A DNA stretch of 64,000 nt from Emmonsiellopsis sp. PD_33 (taxonomy: Eukaryota; Ascomycota; Eurotiomycetes; Onygenales; Ajellomycetaceae), in the NCBI GenBank assembly GCA_032988165.1, contig JANTQF010000006.1, positions 186,001 through 250,000 of the forward strand, read 5' to 3'. The first letter of the stretch is position 1. The number at the start of each line of letters is the position of its first letter. Below are positions 35,493 to 46,389 of the stretch, one piece after another. The position numbers and the translations under genes are program-made. The notes under the pieces are model-generated. The model saw only the letters and a program-made list of their open reading frames with translations, had not been told where the DNA came from and did no database searches.

Positions 35493-35795
35493 ATGGGATT
35501 ATTTAACTCAATTAATCTCTTCATGGCCCAGTTCTTCTTGCTGTTCAAAGTTCAAGCTGCTAGAGAGAGGGAAGCTGCTGCAGAGATCAAGAAAACTGAT
35601 AAACAGGCCTTTAAGAATGAGGCCTGCCTGCAGCAGGCAATTTTAAAGGAGCAGAAGGAGATTGCCACCACAGAACAGAGATCTCAATGTGAGCAGGCCC
35701 ATAGAGAGGCTGCTCAGTGCTACAAGGATGAAAAAGCTATGAGAGCTGCTAAATGTCAGCTTGATACTGAGATATGGATTGCTAAGTGCCTGTAG
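35493..35795 (+). pseudogene. Coiled-coil tail region of the pogo element
   Basis: A 100-codon open frame 220 bp after the transposase encodes a charged, helical stretch (AAREREAAAEIKKTDKQAF, ILKEQKEIATTEQRSQCEQA). Fungal pogo transposases often end in such a coiled coil, so this is probably the C-terminal part separated by a stop or frame change. It has no known domain. Beyond it, up to 36090, the sequence is rich in Pro, Asn and Ser codons. Confidence 0.55.
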
Positions 35796-36448
35796 CAGCA
35801 AAAAGAGAAGATATGCTACAAAATGCCTACAGGTGCACTTAAACAGGGAGGCAAGCAGCCTGCAGCCAAAACAGCCTTTAAAATGTGTAACTATGGCCTC
35901 AATCAACCCTCCACGCCCTATACAACCTTCCCAAAACAGTAATAATATTAATATTGATCCCCCCAAGCAAGATCTCACCACTCCTTTACTATTTCCTACT
36001 ACCTCAGTCTCAAATTATTTACCTATTTCAAATCCACCCACCTCTCATTTCAGCCGCCACCTAAGGCCCAACAATTATTTTTTGGATTAACCATACAGTT
36101 TTCTATGTAATATCCTGCATGTATTTTTAATGTTTAATTTTTAATATGAATATTTAATTGTGTTGTTAAGAAATCATCAAAAATGTATGGCTATTTGCAG
36201 TGGAATTTGATGTTCATTGGGTGGGGATGTTTGTTAGGTGGTGAATCACATTATATATACTTCTTTGAGATAGATCTTTTATTTCTTTTGTGTTCTCTTA
36301 TCATTCTATTACTATGTTATTTTATACTATAGATTGCCAATACACCCCTTCATATTGAAGTTCAATATTAATATCAATTCTTTTCTTGTGTTTGCTGCTG
36401 CCCTGTTCAGTGCTGCCTGATATATATACCCTCTCCCTGCTTCACTGT

Positions 36449-37990
36449 TACTACATAATAATTTACTCTCATATGATTAATCATTATAATCTCTTATATA
36501 TTCTGATTGTCCCCTAAAAAATTAAAGGTATTAGTGGTAATACTAGCAGCTTCATACAAAACATAATAAAGCTTGATATTAATATTAGTGGATTCCTCTA
36601 AGAGAACACTTCTATATATAAAATTAAGGATCTTCTATATGACTTCATGTTAAACCTATCTTAGTTATCTGAACATCAAGCTCTCATTGTGGTGGAAATC
36701 CACCATTAGGTTGGATCAAATTTTTCCTGAGGCTTTTTACTGCCAAGTATAACTATAAAGATAGATATTTTCCTTTTGTAGAGAGACTTCATCTGTTTTA
36801 TTTATAAATTTCTTATACTTATATATACTTCTTTGAGATAGATCTTTTGTTTCTTTTGTGTTACCTTATCATTCTATTACTATATTATTTTATACTATAG
36901 ATTGCCAATACACCCCTCTACTTCAATATTAATATTTATTCTTTTCTTGTGTTTGCTGCTGCTCTATTCAGTGCTGTCTGACATACACACTCTATCCCCA
37001 CTTCATTATTAATACATATAATTAGTGTATTATGTTCCCTAAAGACATCTACATCTCTGAAAGAAATGTTCATAATACCACTAATTTTCATCAGATCTCT
37101 ATTAATATCTTTAAGCTTCTCTGACATTATAATCAGAAGCTTAAGTCTCAATTTCTCATTTAAATCTTTACTATTAGTATATCTAATATAGAGAAAGCTT
37201 TCTTCCAACTTTCTAAGAAGTTAAAGACTGATCCTGCAACAATCCACTCTCTATATTATTATAAATTATTTTTAATTATAAGGCTATCAAGAAACTCCTG
37301 CCATTCTGCAGCATATATAACTACTATATCAAGCTTAAGAAGATAAATAGTAAAAATCTTTAGTTACTCTGAGAATTCCTATACAATATATTATATGATG
37401 AATTGCTTGTGCTTCACAAGACTCTTAATAACCTTCTGAATAAGAGCTTTATTTGAGTTAGTAACTCACCTGCTGATACACCTATACTCTTTATAAAGAA
37501 GTCAGATAGAGGCTTCTAATTTTATATTAACTATTAGAGCTTTAACTGCCTTACTCAAAAAGATCATTATCTGCTACTGTTAATTAATAAGACTCTTAAA
37601 TAAATCAGATAAGTCAAGTAATTTATAAAGCTTAATGTTATTTTCACATTTTATAAGATCTAAATTATAGAAGGAGATAAATGGCTAATCATCTTTCACA
37701 TGAGATATAGTCTATTTAAATGGATAGTTATCCTTTTTAGCCTCATAAATGCCCTAAGTATCTTCCAGAAATACATTAACTAAGCCTTATAAGACTATTT
37801 AGATGAATTTATTTCCATCTACCTGAATAACATCCTCATCTTCACTAATAGATCCTACAAATAGTATTAAGAGTACATTCAAAAAGTTCTCACCTATTTC
37901 TATCAATATGGCCTCCCAATTAACATTAATAAATTTACCTTTAAAGTTCAAGAGATGACCTACCTCAGCTTCATCATAAAGATAGGGAAG
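36449..37990 (+). pseudogene. G1 copy C protease to reverse transcriptase, with one more E330 insertion
   Basis: Coding sequence collinear with copy A resumes after the CTGT duplication. It is cut by E330 copy 3 (36688-37005) in the tract ELSEHQALI, and resumes to the reverse transcriptase (YLNN at 37820-37831). It then ends at the GGAAG target (37986-37990) of G1 copy D. The minus-strand frame 36936-37208 is a shadow. Confidence 0.82.
36688..37005 (+). repeat. E330 LTR-like element, copy 3 (uninterrupted)
   Basis: 318 bp, TGTGGTGGAAATCC to CCCACTTCA. The flanks are TCAT (36684-36687) and TTAT (37006-37009), a 4-bp duplication with one C-to-T change; the G1 sequence before insertion had CTCATTAATGC. 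This copy shows the empty site of the pogo insertion as TTATACTTATATATACTTC. Confidence 0.85.
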
Positions 37991-38460
37991 TGTGAAGGGC
38001 TACACCCTTATACCCTATATCCATAGCTCACCTGAACTTCATCTGATCTCCAACTGCCCAATTGGACACCTCTGACTGGGTCTTTGTATGAACATTTATC
38101 TACTCCAACCTCACATAATTCCCTTCTATTTATATTGCATGATCTTGCAATTCCTTTTCCTTTTTCCTTCCTTTCTCTAGTGATTACAATCTTGATTCTA
38201 GTGTATAGCTCACATGATCTGCTTATCAGAGTGCACCTGTTACATTTTGTAATTACTCACTTGATCTCTTCTTAAAGATCCTCATTATATTTACCCTCTA
38301 AATGTGATTCACATGTATAGCAGATTCTTCTGAATGCAACCTACATGTACAGCAAACTCTTCTAAAATCTGAAATACAACTCACTCAGCTCAGCTCTGCC
38401 AGATAACATGTCAGTGAAAGGCCCCAAAGCCCTAACAGTCTATATTGATATCCCATGAGA

Positions 38461-38521
38461 TTTTCCTCTGAACTTTCTGAATCCTCTGAAGTTCAGAGGA
38501 TTCAGAAAGTTCAGAGGAAAA
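38461..38521. repeat. Perfect 30-bp palindrome in G1 copy D
   Basis: The left arm (38461-38490, starting TTTTCCTCTGAACTTTC) and the right arm (38492-38521, ending GAAAGTTCAGAGGAAAA) are exact reverse complements around a single G at 38491. The left arm is the 18-bp repeat region of the G1 leader. The right arm is an inverted copy of it, joined directly to gag sequence further downstream. The symmetry of 30 of 30 bases means the event is recent compared with the surrounding point decay. Confidence 0.93.
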
Positions 38522-41500
38522 TAGGTCAAAATTGCTTTGGATGGCCTTGCAATTGAATCCCTTGCTGATCAGGCCTAATACATCTATACCTAACTCTTTG
38601 GCACTGTCATCACCTGATTCTACCCTTAGATGAAGGTCAATGCCAAGCTCATTCCTATAACCCTTGATGTCATTCTCAATCAGCTTGACATCCTTTTCTC
38701 TGACCCTTTAGTGGCCCAGAAGGCTCTGACCTGACTACATAATGTTTATCAGAAAACTGATCTACTCTCTATCTTTCTCCTGAGATTCAATCAGAAGATC
38801 CTGGAAGCCAGTGGCCAGCTATGAGATGACACTGTCAAGAAGGCCCTACTTAAGAAGGCCATCAAGTTTGAACTCCTACAGCAGACTGTTGTCTCTATTA
38901 AACCCTCCATGTACCTTAAATATTATATAAAGCTCTGCAGCATAGAGAACAACCTGTCTGAGATCAAGGCCATTCAGGACTGAATCTATGGTGGTACCCC
39001 TACTACCTTCAGGGAGGCCTTCCCCAAGACCTCTCTACCAAAGAACCTAAACACTATGAATTAGATGCCTACAGGGTCTGCTCATGCAAATACATTCTGC
39101 ATCCCAAATATGATCACTGCTACTGTTGTTGACTACTATGCTCAAGGTATCTACATCAACTGTGACAAATCTGGGCACAGAGCTGCTGACTGCTGTAGAA
39201 CCTATATTCCCCCAAAACTGCCTGTACAGTCTGTAAATGTATAAATCAAGCCTGAAGAGGAGGAAGACTTCAAAGATGTCAAGTCAGATTTGGGAAAAGA
39301 CTAGCTTTCATGTGAAATTGCAAGTAGAAGCTCCCAGAGTTAGATAGAAAGACCTTTGAGAAGAAAATGACTATTCTGGTAATTCTTGTACCTACTGTAG
39401 TTAATTGTTCTTTTAATATGAATGCTATGATAGACAGTAGTTGCTGTTACTATTTAATGATTCACTCTTGCATGATTAACTGTTATAATCTTCTGTGTAT
39501 TCTGATCAACCCCTAAAAGATTGAAGGTATCAATGGTGACACAGGCAGCTTCATATGAAACATGGTGAAGCTTGATGTTGATATTAGTAGATTTCTCTGA
39601 GAAAACACTTATACATATAAGATTGAGAATCTCCTGTATGACTTCATGCTAAGCCTATTATAGCTATCTGAACATCAAGCCCTCATTGATACTTACAACT
39701 GATGTGTCATATTCCCTAGAGGCATCTACATCTCTGAAAAAGATGTTCATAAGACTACTGACCTTTATCAAATCTCTACTAACACTTATAATCTCCTCTG
39801 AAGCTGCAATTGGAAATTCAAGTTCTGACCTCCTATTGAAATCTTCACTACCAGCATGGCTGACATAGAGAAGGTCCTCTCACAGCTCTCTAAGAAGCTG
39901 AAGACTAACCCTACAACAGTTCTTCCTCTACACTATCATAAATTCCTCAATATTTTTGACCATAAAGCTGCTGAGAAGCTTCTGCTGTTCCACAGTGTGC
40001 AAAACTATCATATCAAACTTAAGAAGATAGATGATAAAGACCCTTAGCTGCCCTGGGGACTACTATACAATATGTTGTGTGATAAACTGCTTGTGCTCTA
40101 TAAGACCCTTAATAATCTTCTAGATAAGGGTTTCATCTAAGTTAGCAATTCACCTGTAGGTGCACCTGTACTCTTTGTGAAAAAGCCAGGTGAAGGCCTC
40201 TAATTCTATGTTGACTATTAGGGCCTTAACTGCCTCACCCAAAAAGATTGTTACCCACTACTGTTAATCAATGAGACTCTTAAATGGATTGGCTGAGCTA
40301 AGTGATTCACAAAGCTGAATGTCATTTCTATATTCTATAAGATCTAAATTGCAGAAGGAGATGAATGGCTAACTGCCTTTTGTATGAGATATGATCTATT
40401 TGAATGAACAGTTACCCTCTTTAACCTCATAAATGCCCTGAGTACCTTCCAGAAATACATCAACTGAGCCTTGTGAGACTATTTAGATGAATTTGCTTCT
40501 ACCTACCTTGATGACATCCTCATCTTCACTGATAGATCCTACAAGTAGCATTAAGAGCATGTCTGAAAAGTCCTTACCCACCTCTGCAAACACAGTCTTC
40601 TGATTGATATTGACAAATCTGCCTTTGAAGTTCAAGAGATGACCTACCTTGGCTTCATCATAGAGGTAGGGAAGGGAGTCCATATGGACCTCAAGAAGAT
40701 TGCTGCTATCCTTGAATAGGAGGCCCCTATAATCATAAAAGATGTATGAGGCTTCCTAGAATTCATAAATTTTTACCAACACTTCATTTAGGATTTTTCT
40801 GACATCATCTGACTACTAACTAACCTCACATATAAAGACCAGCAGTTTCTATGGTCTAAGGAGGCAGACAAGGCATTTGTGTGCCTTAAATAGATGTTTG
40901 TCTCTGCCTCAATGCTCATTGCATTCAATCCTGACTGCCTGATAGTGGTTGAAACAGACTCTTCCAGTTACATCACAGGTGGTACTCTCATGTAATGGGA
41001 CAATGAAGGCATCCTATGACCCTGTGCATTTATGTTCAAGAAGCTCAGCCCTGCTAAAGCTAACTATGAGATCTATGACAAGAAACTTCTCACTATTATT
41101 CAATATCTAGAAGAATGGGACTCTAAACTCCACAGTATAAAAAACTTCAAAATTATCATAGATCATAAAAACCTCTGATATTTCACAACAACCTATAAAC
41201 TCTCTGAATACTAGATGTACTGGGCCAAATTCCTCAGCTACTTTCATTTTATAATTCATTATTGCTCTGACACAGAGAACTCCATGGCTAACACCCTCTC
41301 CTAATATAAATAGGATATACCTTCTGAAGACTCTAATGCCTGCTGAGTAAACTACAAACAGAGACTACTAGATCTACAGACTCTTAAAGAATCTAAAGTA
41401 ATACTATACAGAGTGATATGTGCCTCACCTATCACTCTGCTAATCACAACTGCCTCATTTCTGCTCTAGGGACTCTGGGACATTACTGCCACCTCTGATG

Positions 41501-42965
41501 AATACCTTCAAATGATGACTCAGATTGTCTGAGATAAAGCTCATTGCTTTCTATCTGAACTCCAAGCCCATGTTGACATCACTAAATGCTCCATAAATTC
41601 TGACTCCTGACTACACTTCTGGGGGAGGTGGTAGGTTCCTGATTCAGAACTATTGTGCACTTAAATCATGCAAGAAACTCATGATTCTCTGATGACTGGC
41701 TACCTGGGCTGTGAAGTACTCTACCAAATTTTATCCTGAGATTTCTACTAGTCTGACATGTCTCAGAGCATCTGACAGTTTACCTGGAACTGCAATATCT
41801 ACTAATCTATTATTACCTGGTGAGACTACTGCCAAGGTCTACTTAAATCTCTCTCAATCCCTAAATGTGTCTGGTGTGATGTTGCCATTGATTTCACAGT
41901 AGACTTCCCCATGAGTAACAGCTGTAAAAATATTCTTATCATTGTTGACTGCCTCAGTAAAGATATTATTCTTAAACCCTATGTGAAGATAGATGCACCT
42001 ATAGTAGCTAAAGCCTTCCTCTGAAGTCCATTTTATTGTCAGCATGATCTACTTTATATAATTATCTTGAACTGTGAAACTCAGTTTGTTGGAGCTGTCT
42101 GAAGCTGAATCTATCAGCTCCTTAAAATCTTCTAGTACCTCTTGACTGTCTATCATTCTGAAACTAATGGTAGCACTGAATGTATGATTCAGACAATTAA
42201 GAACTATCTTCAAAAGTTCTATTCATACACCCAGAATGACTGAAATGAACTCCTCTCACATGTTGAACTTACAATTAATGGCTGCAACATCATCAGCACT
42301 GATGTTAGCCCATTTTTCCTCTTGCATAGTTATAATCTTAAAGTTCTTAATCTTATTAAATCATCTGAACCTTCCACTTCATCTTACAGTTCAATCCAAA
42401 TTGTGAACACTATCATCTCAAAACTCCAGTAAGCCTACAAGTAGGCTGAATTCTCCATGGCTAGTGCCCAGCAGGACTAATAGAACTGTGTGAATGCCTG
42501 CTGAAATCCTACTAAATGCTACAAGGTAGATGATAAGGTCTGGCTAGACCTCTAAAACATTATGACTAATTGCCTGTCTTGCACACTTGACTACTGGTAT
42601 GTCAAGTACACTGTCATTAAAGTCCTGGGAAGTCATAACTACTGCCTTGACATGCTACCTAGAATCCACAACATATTTCACACAAACCTGCTCTGCAAAG
42701 TCTCCACTGACCTGTTCTCCTTGCAAGAGATCACCAACTAGCATCCACCTAGCATTACTGGGGAAGACAATGAGGTAGAATATAAGATTGAAGCCATCCT
42801 TAACTGCTACTGTTGTGGATGAGGATTTCAGTACTTAATGAAGTGGCTTGAATATGAAGCCCCTTTATGAGAATCAATCTCCACACTGCAAGACACTACT
42901 GTGCTTGCCTGTTATGAAGAGCTGCACCCACCTGATGAGACTCTGCCTGCACTATCCTACATCTG
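38522..42965 (+). pseudogene. G1 copy D gag-pol, decayed but with an intact reverse transcriptase box
   Basis: Gag resumes in the capsid region. The knuckle remnant near 39135-39200 keeps INCDKSGHRAADC, so its His is intact, unlike in copies A and C. The protease region is at about 39420-39700. The segment 39856-40047 is open for 63 codons and YLDDILIFTD lies at 40504-40533. RNase H spans about 40900-41310 and integrase about 41750-42480. The chromodomain region (about 42765-42940) keeps FQYLMKWLEYEAPL. Arg and Gln stops are frequent, so no complete protein is possible, but it has fewer active-site changes than the other copies. Confidence 0.85.
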
Positions 42966-43274
42966 ATTTTCTGACCCCTCCTGCCCACTCTCCAAATCCA
43001 AATAGGGGGGAATAATGTGAAGGGTTACACTCTTATACTCTATATCTATAGCTCATCTGAACTTCACCCAATCTCTGACTGCCTGATTAGATGCCTCTGA
43101 CTAGGCCTTTATATGAATGTTTATCTGCTCTGACCTCATGTAATTCCCTTCTATTTATATTGCATGATCTCATGATTCCTTTTCCTTTTTCCTTCCTTTC
43201 TCTAGTGATTACAATCTTAATTCTAGCATATAGCTCACACAATCTGCTTATCAGAGTGCGCCCATTACAGGAAG

Positions 43275-45642
43275 AGAGTCTATATAAACCCCAAGAAGAT
43301 TACTACTATTCTTAAATGAGAGACCTCTATAACTATAAAAAACATATAAAACTTTCTGAGATTCATAAATTTCTACTAATATTTCATTCAAGATTTTTCT
43401 GACATCATCTAACTACTGACTGATCTCACACATAAAGACCAGTAGTTCCAGTAGTCTTAAAAAGCAGATAAGGTATTTATATACCTTAAGTAGATATTTA
43501 TCTCTACCTTGATGCTCATCACATTTAACTCTAACTATCTAATAGTGGTTGAAATAGACTCCTCTAGTTATATTATAGGCAATACTCTTATATAATGAGA
43601 TGATGAAGATGTCCTACAACCTTATATATTTATATTTAAAAATCTCAGTCCTACTGAGACTAACTATAAAATTTATAATAAAAAACTTCTTACTATTATT
43701 TAATATCTGGAAGAATGAGACTCTAAACTCTGCAGTATAAAAAACTTTAAAATTATTATAGATCATAAGAACCTCTAATATTTCATTATAACCTATAAAC
43801 TCTTTAAATACTAGATATACTAGGCTGAATTCCTTAGCTACTTCTATTTTATAATTTATTACTATTTTAGCATAGAGAACTTCATGGCTGATACTCTCTT
43901 CTAACATAAATAGAATATACCTTCTGAAGACTTTAATACCTACTAAGTTAACTATAAATAGAGACTATTAGATCTATAGATCCTTAAAGAATCTAAAGTA
44001 ATACTATATGAAGTAATATATGTTTTATCTATTATCTTACTAATTATAATTATTCAGATAAATTTTATAGAAGACTTTCTCAGATCATCCTCACTCTAAG
44101 AACTTTAAAATATTACTGCCACCTTTAATGAATATCTTCAGATAATAATCTAGATAGTCTGAAATAAAGCTTACTATTTTCTACTTAAACTTCAAGCTTA
44201 TATTAATATTACTGAATGCTCTGTAGATCCTAACTTCTAATTATACTTCTAGAGGAGATAGTAAGTTTCTAATTCAGAACTATTATACATCTAAATCATA
44301 CAAGAAACTTATAACTTTCTGATAACTAGTTACTCAGACTGTAAAGTGTTCTACTAAATTTTATTCTAAGATTTCTATTAGCCTAATATATTTTAAAGCA
44401 TCTGATAGTTCACCTGAAACTATAATATCTACCAGTCTATTATTATCTGGTAAGATCATTATTAAGGTCTGCTCAAGTCTCTCCTAATCTCTGAATGTGT
44501 CTGATGTAATATTATTATTAATTTCATAATAACTCTTTATATAAGTAATAACTATAAGAATATCCTCATCATTATTAACTATCTTAATAAGGATGTTATC
44601 CTCAAACCCTGCATGAAGATAAATATATTTATAGTAGTAAAAGTATTTCTCTGAAGTTTATTCTACTACCTACATGATCTATTATATATAATCATTTTGA
44701 ACTATAGAATCTAGTTTATCAGAGCTATTTGAACTTAAATCTATCAGCTCCTTAAGATCTTTTAATACCTCTTAATTATCTATTACTCTGAAATCAACAG
44801 TAGCACTAAATATATGATTCAGATAACTAAGAATTACCTCTAAAAGTTCTATTTATATACTCAGGATGACTAGAATGAATTTCTCCTGCATGTTAAATTT
44901 ACAATTAATGACTGTGATGCCATCAGCACTAATATTAGCTTATTTTTCCTTTTATATAGTTATAATCTTAAAGTTCTTAATCTTATTAAATTACCTGAAC
45001 CTTCCACTACATCTTACAGTTCAATTCAAATTATAGACACTATCATCTTAAAACTTCAGCAAGCCTATGAATGGGCTAAATCCTCCATGGTTAGTACCTA
45101 GTAAGACTAATAGAACTATATAAATATCTACTAGAATCCCACTAAACACTATAAGATAGATAATAAGATCTAACTAGATCTTCAAAATATTACCACTAAT
45201 CACCTGTCTTACATACTTAATTATTAATATACTAAGTATACTATCATTAAAGTTCTGAGAAGTCATAATTATTACTTTAATGTACTACTTAGAATCTATA
45301 ATATATTTCACATAAATCTACTCTGTAAGGCCTCTACTAATCTATTCTCCTCAAAGGAGATCACCAACTGGCACCTACCTAGCATTATAGGAGAAAATAA
45401 TAAGGTAGAATATAAGATAGATGTCATTCTTAACTATTATTATTATATATGAGGATTTTAATACCTGGTAAAGTAGCTCAGCTATGAAGTACTCTCATGA
45501 GAATTAACCTCTATCCTGTAAGATACTACTATACTCATATAATATAAAGAGCTGCACCTACTTAATAATACTCTATCTTTATACTACATTTAATTCTCCA
45601 CTTTCATCCACCTATCCTTCAACTCTAAGTAGGGAGGGATAA
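43275..45642 (+). pseudogene. G1 copy C pol, 3' half
   Basis: This is the continuation of the copy C reverse transcriptase after the GGAAG duplication, through RNase H (about 43500-43900), integrase (about 44380-45100) and chromodomain (about 45395-45560). Near 44052-44085 it has an extra stretch of about 32 nt (AGAAGACTTTCTCAG included) that is also found in copy F but not in A, B or D. All domains are heavily interrupted. Confidence 0.82.
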
Positions 45643-45896
45643 TATGAAGAGCTATACTCTTATACCCTATATCTATAGCTTATCTAAACTTTATCCAACC
45701 TCTGACCATCTGATTAGATACCTCTAACCAGACTCTCATATAAATATTTATTCACTTTAACCTCATATAAATCTCTTTAATTTATATTGCATCATCTTAT
45801 AATTTCTTTTCCTTTTTCCTTTCTTTCTCCAGCAATTATAATCTTGATTTTAGTATATAGCTCACACAATCCACTTATCAGAGCATGCCTATTAAA
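45643..45896 (+). repeat. G1 copy C 3' LTR
   Basis: 254 bp, TATGAAGAGC to CCTATTAAA, preceded by the purine tract AGGGAGGGATAA. Its end has an A where other copies have C (TTACA). The right flank continues directly in a copia RNase H frame on the minus strand. Confidence 0.9.
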
Positions 45897-46384
45897 GATT
45901 ATGAGTAATGAAAGTGCATATCTATATTCTTACTATAAGCTATAATTATAGTAATTTGAGTGAGGTTTATTGCACCTTTATTGTCTGTAACAACCTATAT
46001 AGAGAATGTAATTATAAATTTAATCTCTAATATAAGATTTTAAATCTATATTATCTTATGAACTATCTCACTGAATGTAATATATTCAGCTTTATTTAAA
46101 CTAAATGATATGCAGACCTATTTGGTAGAGCATCATGATATTAGAGCATCTATAAGCTTAAATATATAGCTGAATGTAGATTTTTAATTGCTATTTAAAA
46201 TATCTATCTAATTAAACTCTCTATATCTATTTAGGAGGTAGATGTCATTTGGGAAGTTAGAAGCTGAGCTGTTAAGATGCTCATAAAAAAGGCCTATATT
46301 AAATATTCCTTTTAAATATTAAATAATATTTAATAATGCCTTTCATGATTTTAGTGTTGGGTTAGCATTATACTGATTAAGTAA
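45897..46384 (-). pseudogene. Copia RNase H, decayed
   Basis: The minus strand reads KALLNII.YLKGIFNIGLFY, KSTFSYIFKLIDALIS, FSLNKAEYITFSE, VTDNKGAINLTQ and KNIDMHFHYS. These are the ordered blocks of copia RNase H (R.LRYLKGT, RRSTSGYVF, S..EAEY.A, DNQGAI, KHIDIR.HF). The first acidic and other positions are lost to stops. The reading stops at the G1 copy C LTR. It would degrade the RNA strand during copying. Confidence 0.85.
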
Positions 46385-46389
46385 TAAGA

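Larger units (their letters stand above)
33940..36251 (+). mobile_element. Pogo-type (Tc1/mariner) DNA transposon, 2312 bp
   Basis: The inverted ends read ATATGATCCACCACC on the left and ATGTGATTCACCACC from the right. A second matching block (CCCACCCAAT) follows about 22 bases from the end on both sides. The TA target is duplicated (33938-33939, 36252-36253), and the uninterrupted E330 copy 3 confirms the empty site. It encodes a DDE transposase of the pogo/Fot class. It is the innermost insertion of the nest, and the only element in the window in which a large part of the transposase is still open. Confidence 0.93.
33806..36444 (+). mobile_element. E330 LTR-like element, copy 2, split by a pogo transposon
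   Basis: The E330 parts are 33806-33939 and 36252-36444. The start TATAGTGAGAATCC is the family start TGTGGTGGGGATCC with four G-to-A changes, and the end is CCCTGCTTCA. It is flanked by the 4-bp duplication CTGT (33802-33805, 36445-36448). The family begins TG, ends CA and gives 4-bp duplications, like a solo LTR of an unknown retrotransposon. No internal region of that retrotransposon was seen. Confidence 0.82.
37991..43269 (+). mobile_element. G1 copy D: youngest Ty3/gypsy copy, inserted in copy C
   Basis: The LTRs are at 37991-38244 and 43016-43269 (254 bp each) and differ only by transitions. The target duplication is exact: GGAAG at 37986-37990 and 43270-43274, splitting the GGGAAGGGAGTC tract of the copy C reverse transcriptase gene. 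About 330 bp of the gag start are missing and replaced by a perfect palindrome at 38461-38521. The reverse transcriptase box YLDD (40504-40515) is intact, unlike in A, B, C and F. It is still broken by many stops. Confidence 0.94.
32216..45896 (+). mobile_element. G1 copy C: Ty3/gypsy retrotransposon split by three insertions
   Basis: The left LTR is at 32216-32477 (262 bp) and the right LTR at 45643-45896 (254 bp, begins TATGAAGAGC, ends ATTAAA). The internal parts are 32478-33805, 36449-36687, 37010-37990 and 43275-45642. They are separated by E330 plus pogo (33806-36444), E330 (36688-37005) and G1 copy D (37991-43269). About 150 bp just after the left LTR are missing. The reverse transcriptase box is YLNN (37820-37831). 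It is the most decayed G1 copy. Its right flank is a copia gene, but no matching 5-bp duplication is found on the left, as expected from the tandem junction with 31952-32215. Confidence 0.9.
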
